This document shows positions 25,546 through 33,000 of a stretch of DNA of 64,000 nucleotides, in pieces. Position 1 is the first letter of the stretch, and each line of letters starts with the position of its first letter. Where the stretch lies: contig NZ_CP125098.1 in the NCBI RefSeq assembly GCF_030020805.1, forward strand, positions 1,220,001-1,284,000, read 5' to 3'. The notes under the pieces were generated by a model. That model saw only the letters and a program-made list of their open reading frames with translations. It did no database searches and was not told the origin of the DNA. Made by a program: the position numbers and the translations under genes. This DNA comes from Paenibacillus sp. RC67 (lineage in GTDB: Bacteria > Bacillota > Bacilli > Paenibacillales > NBRC-103111).

Positions 25546-26661
25546 ATGTTAATGCGCGTTATACTTATCGACGATGAAGAGAATGCGCTGGATGTTTTGG
25601 AAATCCTATTGCGAGAAATTGGCAGTGTAACGATTGCCGGTCGCTATACGAATCCGATACAAGCGCTAGATGCATTGGACCAGTTTCAGCCGGATGCCGT
25701 ATTTTTGGATATCCAAATGCCAGGAATGCTGGGGCTAGAAGCGGCAAGACGGATTAAGGCTATAGCCCCGCATACCCAAATTGTATTCACCACTGCCTAT
25801 TCCGAATATGCAGTCGAAGCCTTCGAGATCCAATCCACGGACTATCTGTTGAAGCCGTTTACAAAGGAGCGGCTGCGTAATACCGTTTCACGGTTTATGA
25901 AGCTGCTGCCCCACAAAAGTTCAGAGGAAGCTGCGCAAGGAGCTGGAACCTACATTCAGTGCTTCGGAGGATTTCAGATCCAGACGGCAAATGGACTGCT
26001 TTCTTGGAAAACCAATAAGGAAAAAGAACTTTGCGCCTTCTTGATTCAGCATGCAGACGTTCAAGTGGATGCCGCTACCATGATTAACTCCATCTGGCCG
26101 GAATCCGAGCTGGATAAGGCGAGAACGTATTTGTATACATGCATCTCGTATTTGCGCAAAAGCTTCCAGGCGAGTAACATCAACCTGAAAGTCAACAAAG
26201 CTGGCAGAGGCTATGCTATCGACATGGAGGGAACTCGAAGCGATGTAGCGGAATTTTTGGCGATAGCTGAACAAGCGTCTTCAGAGCAAGCCTTGAGCGA
26301 GAAACAATACGAGCAGCTAACCATTTTACATAAGGGGGAATATTTCCAAGGTTGTGATTTTCATTGGTCGATGTGGAGAGGGGAAGAGTTGAAGAATAAA
26401 TACTTACAAACGTTAAGAATCGCATGCGGACATTTTGCAAAAATCGGAAATATTCTGCTTGCTGTGGATAGCTTGCGGCGTGTGCTGGTGGCATCTCCTG
26501 ACTCGGAGAAGGACGGAAGAGACTTGATCCGGCTGTATCTCCAGGCGGACAAGCGCAATGAGGCTTTGAAAATATTCCGGCAGCTTGATCATGCGGTTCG
26601 CGTGAATCTAGGGGTAGAGCTGGAAGAAGAGACGGTTCGTTTGTACAAGAGCTTAGCCTAA
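25546..26661 (+). CDS. SARP-type response regulator (REC + wHTH + BTAD)
   Basis: A 371-aa regulator with three parts. Residues 3-120 are a receiver domain (VILIDDEENAL, phosphoacceptor Asp55 in FLDIQMPG, Lys in DYLLKPF). Residues about 130-215 form an OmpR-like winged helix as found in SARP proteins. Residues about 220-371 are a bacterial transcriptional activation domain (BTAD) with TPR-like helices. SARP proteins bind direct repeats with an 11-bp period just upstream of a -10 box. The next gene is a hybrid kinase 19 bp downstream, and the promoter before the giant-protein genes carries exactly such repeats. AAGGAGTGAACA precedes the ATG. Confidence 0.9.
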   Translation: MLMRVILIDDEENALDVLEILLREIGSVTIAGRYTNPIQALDALDQFQPDAVFLDIQMPGMLGLEAARRIKAIAPHTQIVFTTAYSEYAVEAFEIQSTDYLLKPFTKERLRNTVSRFMKLLPHKSSEEAAQGAGTYIQCFGGFQIQTANGLLSWKTNKEKELCAFLIQHADVQVDAATMINSIWPESELDKARTYLYTCISYLRKSFQASNINLKVNKAGRGYAIDMEGTRSDVAEFLAIAEQASSEQALSEKQYEQLTILHKGEYFQGCDFHWSMWRGEELKNKYLQTLRIACGHFAKIGNILLAVDSLRRVLVASPDSEKDGRDLIRLYLQADKRNEALKIFRQLDHAVRVNLGVELEEETVRLYKSLA

Positions 26662-26680
26662 TTCATTCGAGGAGACAAGC

Positions 26681-29600
26681 ATGAGAAAAAAACTGGCCGC
26701 AGCGGCCGTAACTCTAGTCATGTTAGCTGTCAGCTACGGATTTTTGTATCAAATGTTCATGGTGAAAGAGAAGAGTACGCCGGTAGCATCGGGTGGTCGT
26801 ATGGATTTGAGTGGCAGGCTCTTTTTTGAAAAAGGGGTTGTTCCGCTAGACGGGGAATGGGAGTTTTATCCCGGCAGGCTGCTGGGGCATGAAGATATGC
26901 TGCAGGACTCTGGTGCTGCTGCTTCCTCTGATTGGATCAATGTGCCCGGTTCATGGGGAAGCCAAATGGATACGCTCGGGATGGCTACTTACCGTCTGCA
27001 AGTTCGCGTAGATGATGTCAGCCGTACTTACGGATTAAAGACGTTATCGATTCAAATGTCGAACCGTATTCTAGTTAATGGCAAGGTCATAGGATCAGCA
27101 GGTACATTACCGGAGCAAAGCACCTATGCCGGGAGCAACAAGCCGTACGTAAGCTATTTTACATTGAAGCCAGGCTGGAATGAAATTATCGTTCAGGTCG
27201 CTAATTTTGATTATATAGCCAGCAGCGGGATTGCCAATTCTATATTTTTTGGCTATTCGGAGCAGATTTCCAAGCTGCGAGATACCGCACTTGCTCACGA
27301 TTTAATCTCGATCTGCTGCTTTTTTATCATTGGCATCTATTTTATCGGTATGTATATGCAGCGGAAAAGCGACTTTTCTTTGGCTGCTTTTGGACTTCTC
27401 TGCTTATTTACGACCGTGTACTTATCGACGCGCGGAGAGAGACTGCTATTTGTTTTATTTGACTACGTCCCCTACAACATGTATATTCGCATGCAGACGA
27501 TTTCGGTATATGCAGCTTGTATCTCGCTTTTGCTGTATGTGTATACGGCATTTCGCCCCTTTTGCTCCAAGTGGACTGTGTATCTGGGTATCGGCTTCGG
27601 AATGAGCCTGATGCTATTCGGGCTTGTCGATATTAACAATAGCAAATATCTTACGCTGCTTACGACTTTTTACGCTACAGCTCCTTTTTTATATGCGACG
27701 TATGTGTATGTGCTGGCCGCTTTTCACCGAGCGGAAGGCAGTATATACCTGGTAGTGGCGGCGATATCCTTTAATTATCATTCCATGATCCAAAGCTTTA
27801 ACGTATATACGAATGTACCGCTATATCTTACCTTTCCCTTTGAGGTATTCCTCGTTCTGCTAATGCTTGCCCTGCTGATGTCGCTTCGATTCTCGAATTC
27901 GTTCAAGAAAAATGAGCAGCTTTCCCAGCAATTGCTTAAAGCGGATAAGCTGAAAGACGATTTTTTGTCGAAGACTTCACATGAATTTAAGATGCCTTTG
28001 CAGAGCATTATCATGATTTCCGAGTCGATAATTCATGATGACCACAAGCCTCTGCCTGCGGAGCAGAAGGATAAGTTGGAGCTGGTACACAGCATCAGTA
28101 AGAAGCTGTCGCAGCTTGTCCTGGATATCTTGGACTTGTCGAGACTCAGGCAGGGAGACCTGACCGTTAGGCCTGTGAAGGTGGATGTGCGTACTACGGT
28201 GGATATTGTCCTGAGGATCTTCTCCTTTTTAATAGCGGGTAAACAGATAAACTTAATCAATAACGTTCCGGAGCATTTGCCGAACGTGTTGGCGGATGAA
28301 AACCGGTTTCGGCAAATATTGAACAATCTGCTCGATAATGCCGTGAAGCATACGGATAACGGAACCATTGAAGTGTCTGCGGAGGAACGGGACGGAGCTA
28401 TTGAAATTTCGGTTAAGGATACGGGAGAGGGAATTGATCCGCAAGCTATCGCACTTATCTATGAGCCCTTTCAATCGTTCGAGTCCTCGGATAGTCATAG
28501 CTTCGGTTTAGGGCTACCGATCGTGAAGCAGCTGATTGAACTGCAGCAAGGCACCATTTCGGTTTCCTCTGTAAAAGGGGAAGGCACCGTATTTACCTTC
28601 AGTCTTCCATCTGCCGGAAACCGCGAAAGAGCTGAAATTGACAGACCGACGCACAATGAATCGGGCAGTAAGCTGACGGATTCCTTCTCCACTCCTTACT
28701 ATATGGAGAGTGAAGGGCAGCATACGATTCTCATTGTGGATGATCATGTTGCGAACCTGAAAATCTTGATCGATGCGCTTAAGCCGCTGGGCTGCAATGT
28801 CATCGCCGTCAAAAATGGATATGAGGCTGTAGAGCAGCTCGATATGCCCCATGCGGTCGATTTGGTGATTCTTGATCTGATGATGCCTGGAATGTCAGGA
28901 TTCGAGGTATGCCAGAAGATCCGCAGCAAATATACACTGTTGGAGATGCCTGTATTGATGGTAACCACGGCATCTCAGCCGCAGGATAAGCTAGCTGCTT
29001 TCGAAGCGGGGGCTAATGACTTTTTGTCCAAACCGTTCGATGCGATGGAGCTGAAGGCAAGAGTCAAGGGCTTGCTATTGATGAAGGATTCGCTTGAAAA
29101 GGCGGTGGAGCTTGAAGTGGCGTTTCTTCAATCCCAAATTAAGCCGCATTTCTTGTACAACGTGTTGAATACGATTATTGCTTTAAGCTACACGGATGAG
29201 GAAAAATCGCGCAAATTAACAATGGATTTGGCTGATTATTTGCGTGGAAGCTTCCGATTCAGCAATGTCCAGAAGCGGACCAGCTTCTCTCAGGAATTAA
29301 GTTTGATCCGTTCTTATGTCGAGATAGAGCGTGCAAGATTTAAAGATCGGCTCAGGATTGAATATCATGTAGAAGAAGCCATGCATGGTGTCAGCATACC
29401 TCCTCTTCTGATTCAACCGCTCGTTGAAAATGCAATTCGCCATGGGATCGGAGGTTTAACCGAGGGAGGCACGGTGAAAATTACCGCGCAGAAAACCCAT
29501 CATCATTATTGCTTTCAGATTGAAGATGATGGGGTTGGTATGGAAGCCGAGAAGATCGAGCAGCTGCTGGATCAGAACCTGGAGACTGCTCGAGGGGTCG

Positions 29601-29746
29601 GTCTGAGAAATATTATGAAGCGTCTCCAGTATGAATATCATTCCGAATTGCGGATGGAAAGCACTCCCGGGCAAGGAACCAAGGTCACGGTCCTAATTCC
29701 GATTGATGTTATCCATGACTCTATTCCAAAAACAAATATAGGATGA
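26681..29746 (+). CDS. Hybrid sensor kinase with 7TM-DISM input and two kinase cores
   Basis: A 1021-aa membrane sensor. After a signal-anchor (about residues 7-26) comes an extracellular jelly-roll region of DISM type (about 40-200, beginning near LDGEWEFYPG), then seven hydrophobic segments (about 205-395). The cytoplasmic part holds a HisKA domain with SHEFKMPL (His about 434), a first HATPase (about 530-650, with NLLDNAVKH and GLGLPIVKQL), a receiver domain (Asp about 732 in VILDLMMPG), then a LytS-type kinase (QSQIKPHFLYNVLNTI) with a second HATPase (about 905-1010, PLVENAIRHG). Having both kinds of kinase core in one chain is unusual and suggests an internal phosphorelay. It lies in an operon with the SARP-type regulator and upstream of the giant surface-protein genes. 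Confidence 0.9.
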   Translation: MRKKLAAAAVTLVMLAVSYGFLYQMFMVKEKSTPVASGGRMDLSGRLFFEKGVVPLDGEWEFYPGRLLGHEDMLQDSGAAASSDWINVPGSWGSQMDTLGMATYRLQVRVDDVSRTYGLKTLSIQMSNRILVNGKVIGSAGTLPEQSTYAGSNKPYVSYFTLKPGWNEIIVQVANFDYIASSGIANSIFFGYSEQISKLRDTALAHDLISICCFFIIGIYFIGMYMQRKSDFSLAAFGLLCLFTTVYLSTRGERLLFVLFDYVPYNMYIRMQTISVYAACISLLLYVYTAFRPFCSKWTVYLGIGFGMSLMLFGLVDINNSKYLTLLTTFYATAPFLYATYVYVLAAFHRAEGSIYLVVAAISFNYHSMIQSFNVYTNVPLYLTFPFEVFLVLLMLALLMSLRFSNSFKKNEQLSQQLLKADKLKDDFLSKTSHEFKMPLQSIIMISESIIHDDHKPLPAEQKDKLELVHSISKKLSQLVLDILDLSRLRQGDLTVRPVKVDVRTTVDIVLRIFSFLIAGKQINLINNVPEHLPNVLADENRFRQILNNLLDNAVKHTDNGTIEVSAEERDGAIEISVKDTGEGIDPQAIALIYEPFQSFESSDSHSFGLGLPIVKQLIELQQGTISVSSVKGEGTVFTFSLPSAGNRERAEIDRPTHNESGSKLTDSFSTPYYMESEGQHTILIVDDHVANLKILIDALKPLGCNVIAVKNGYEAVEQLDMPHAVDLVILDLMMPGMSGFEVCQKIRSKYTLLEMPVLMVTTASQPQDKLAAFEAGANDFLSKPFDAMELKARVKGLLLMKDSLEKAVELEVAFLQSQIKPHFLYNVLNTIIALSYTDEEKSRKLTMDLADYLRGSFRFSNVQKRTSFSQELSLIRSYVEIERARFKDRLRIEYHVEEAMHGVSIPPLLIQPLVENAIRHGIGGLTEGGTVKITAQKTHHHYCFQIEDDGVGMEAEKIEQLLDQNLETARGVGLRNIMKRLQYEYHSELRMESTPGQGTKVTVLIPIDVIHDSIPKTNIG

Positions 29747-29756
29747 TGAGATGCCC

Positions 29757-29808
29757 AAAACGGCAATCTTCACCGATGCAAATCGGAAGAAGGTTGCCGT
29801 TTTTTTTT
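29757..29808 (+). terminator. Rho-independent terminator after the kinase
   Basis: AAAACGGCAA and CTTC pair with GAAG and TTGCCGTTTT across a short loop, followed by a long T-run. It separates the two-component operon from the surface-protein operon. Confidence 0.85.
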
Positions 29809-29879
29809 GTTTTCTAAACAAATCTTTATGATACAATTCGTTACATAATTCGATAAATTATGAGCCTAAAGTCCTAGTT

Positions 29880-29913
29880 TTTAAGGTTTCTTTAAGGTTT
29901 GTTGTCGTAAGAT
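29880..29913 (+). promoter_or_regulatory. SARP-like promoter: 10-nt direct repeat with 11-bp period plus -10
   Basis: TTTAAGGTTT occurs perfectly at 29880-29889 and 29891-29900 (period 11 bp), 7 bp upstream of a -10-like TAAGAT at 29908-29913, and no -35 consensus is present at the right spacing. Activators of the SARP class are known to bind direct repeats at one helical turn just upstream of the -10 and to replace the -35 contact. The adjacent SARP-type regulator is the natural candidate. Confidence 0.65.
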
Positions 29914-30046
29914 GTAAAAAAAGCACTAGGCAGGTCCTAGTTGGCAAGATGGGATGGTTCTCTAAGACTCCGGTATACCGGACAAAAGGCAGTTCACGAC
30001 AGCCTAGTCATCAAGGATTCTATTTATCAGAGGAGGTCTAGTTTTA
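29914..30046 (+). promoter_or_regulatory. Structured leader of the giant-protein operon
   Basis: The leader of about 125 nt has a segment ACTAGGC (29925-29931) that can pair either locally with CCTAGT (29936-29941) or distantly with GCCTAGT (30002-30008). Between them lies a perfect 14-nt palindrome TCCGGTATACCGGA (29969-29982). I compared it by eye with c-di-GMP, ydaO, THF and glycine riboswitches and saw no match. The ribosome site AGAGGAGGTCT follows at 30029-30039. Confidence 0.5.
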
Positions 30047-33000
30047 ATGCTTAATAGCAAGACGGCAAGACGATGGTGCTCAATTGTTTTATGCTTGAGC
30101 ATGCTTTTTTCGCTGCTGCTGCCTTGGGATATTCCTAAGGTGGAGGCGGCTAGCGGCAGTTGTGGATCCGGGGATTTAGAGGTCAGATTCGGTTCAGCAG
30201 CAGCTAGAATCGGTAACTGTTCTTATGACGCAGAAAATGCACTAGCGAATTTCTGGAATTCAACTCCAGGCTACAGCCATAACAATATTGGTGGCAGCCA
30301 GGATTTTGCCGGCGGGAATATTTTTGTGTATTCCGGAGATACGATGAATCTAACCATTAATGTTGCCCAAAATCCTACCTTGCGTGATTTGGCCATGAGT
30401 GGGGAGGCGACGGTTGCTCTCGGATGGTCAGCACTTGACTGGATAGAGCAAGGGAGTGGTTGCGGCTTTCTTGGAGCTTTTAAGTGCTTTCAGGGAACCG
30501 AAGTGACAGCCAGTGTCGATGGCCAAGAACTGCTTAATGAAACTGCATGGGATGGCGGAGTTGGTCCAAGGCACACTAAAGAAATTACTATCAATACAAA
30601 CTCCGTAATTGCCATTAAAGTAAAAGGGGTTCGTGACGAAACGGATGCTCCGTCAGGTCCAAGAGGATTATACGTTAAATTTAAGGATGTTACACGTCCG
30701 GTCTTGAAGGACTACACCTTTAATGGTAATGGAGCATGGAGAGACAACGACAAAATTGGTCAAAGAGAGCTATATGCCAAAAAGGATGAATTTATCAGCA
30801 TCGCCTATAACTTCAGTGAGGCTGTAAGACCGACGTCAGTGAGTTCAGCATACAGCGATCCTTTTCTGAAGCATAAGCTGTTTGTAAATCCAGCAGATAC
30901 CGGCTTGCCAGCTGCCGGCGTTCAGCAATATTTAACCAATACCAACTATAAGGCGGCCGATTTTGCTCAGGGCTTTGACAAAGTGCCCATTACGAAAAGC
31001 ATTGACTATAAGTATACGGCTAGCAAGTATCACCATAGTGGCAATCTTCCTCTCGAACCGGTCATATCCAGGACTGATGCAGAGAAGAGTGCAAACAACG
31101 ATATCTATGATATGGATTCGTCCCTGGAGCAAAAGTTAAGGGGAGCTGTGCTTGCCGATACAGCAGGGAATATTGTCCATGATTTTTCAGCCCTAAACAA
31201 GGTTAACAGTGCAACTACAGTAGGCAATAATTACTTAGCTAACAAAAACGTGAATCCCTTTAACTTTGACAAAGGCGGCTTCCGAGTCATCGTAGATGCA
31301 GTGCGGCCTAAGTATACGAAGGTAGGCAACGGGATTCAGCCCGAAATTTTGACCGGGGTCACCTTGAACCGGAATGACGGCTTTGATTTCACGGTGCAGT
31401 TAACGGAAGAAGCTATCGTGAAAAGGGGATGGGATAAGGATCAAACGTACCTGCTGCTGAATAACGGGATGAAAGCAAAATATATATCCGGCAATGGTAC
31501 GGATAAATGGACCTTCCATCTGGATATTCCGGATGGTGTGGACATAGAGGCTCCACTCCTTAAGGTCATAGCCTTGACTCATGAGAATCAGGTCATTGAT
31601 CCTGCGACCCATCAGAATAAAGATACTAACGTGCTTCAGGATTACGCAGGCAATATGCTGATTCAACCAGCTAACTACGATGGTATCTTCACAGATCCGG
31701 AGGATGGCGAGGACGCTTCGAAGGTCAATTCCAAAATAGACTGGGCTCAGCTGTCCATCGACAATACGAATCCGGAAGTCAGCTACCGGTATGAAGCAGG
31801 TGGAGCTACCGATCAGATTTATCAAAAATCAGGCAAAGTCACGATTGACGCTAACGATCCGCCTTTGATCGTCCCGTCGTTGGATCCTAACCAGCCGGGA
31901 GAGATTAGGCCAAGCAGAGGGATTTACCGTCCTTCGAATATGACGGGGGCTTCCGCTCCTGCTGTAGGGCTTGTCTACTACATGTGGAGTCAAAGCCCGA
32001 ATGATCCTTTTGCAGGCAAGGAAGCCGATCATTTTGCAGCGCTCAAAAGATACTCTCTCAAGGCCAAGCAGCCTGGTGAAGATTTGTATACAACAGGGCC
32101 GCTGAAAGATATCAAGCTTAGCGTCGGCAATAATAAAACGAACCTGATAGCTGTACCTTCTGAGGCATTGGCTGAAGAGAAAAGCGGCGAATGGTACTTG
32201 CATACTTGGACTGCCGATATGACTTGGGATTCAGCCAGGGAGCTGATGCAATACCAGAAGAAACAGAAGTATGTAGAGAGTCATTCAGAGCAATATGAAG
32301 CGTGGAAAGCAGAGGCTCCGGGCTCTGAAGCGGATAAAATCTTTTATGCCGATAATAAAGCGTTAGCCCAAGTGGGTGACTACGGCAACCTGGAGGTTTG
32401 GCCATTAGCCGACTTTAAACAAGACGATTCCAACTGGGTGCACAGTGTAGGAACCATCAAAATAGACAATAAAGCACCGACGGTGGCTGTTCAAGAAATC
32501 AGCGGAGATAATACGGCTGCGGTTCAAATGAAGCTCAGCATCACGGATGAGCACAGCGGCGTAGACAGCAGCTTCTATCAATGGGTGAAAGAATCAGGCT
32601 CAGTAGAAGAAGCAGCGTGGATGCCTCTTACAGGAAACCAAGCTACGGTAACGACTCAGAATGAGGTTGTTGAAGACGGAAAGTATGTGCTGAAAGTCAA
32701 AACTCGTGATAAGGCTGGCAATGAACGGATGTTTGATAGCCAGCAGATTACGGTGAACTCCTCCGATCAAATCAGCGGCCGCTTTGAGCCTGACTCCAAA
32801 GAGGATGTCTATGTAAAAAGCCATGATGTGCAATTTAAGCTCACGGGGCTTAACAGTCTGGGACCTCTATCGCTGTTGTCGGTAACATCGGCCACCTATT
32901 CGGGAACCGTCACCCAAACAACTTATGCAAGAACGGTGACGCAAACGACGTATTCGGGAACTGTAACGCAATCGACCTACCAGGGGAAATCCCTGTTATC

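Noticed and set aside
26681-29746. Two separate kinase genes joined by sequencing error
   Set aside because: The reading frame is continuous with consistent spacing between domains, so a real fusion is more likely.
29914-30046. Known riboswitch (c-di-GMP, ydaO, THF, glycine)
   Set aside because: No matching conserved core could be seen by eye, so it is described only as a structured leader.
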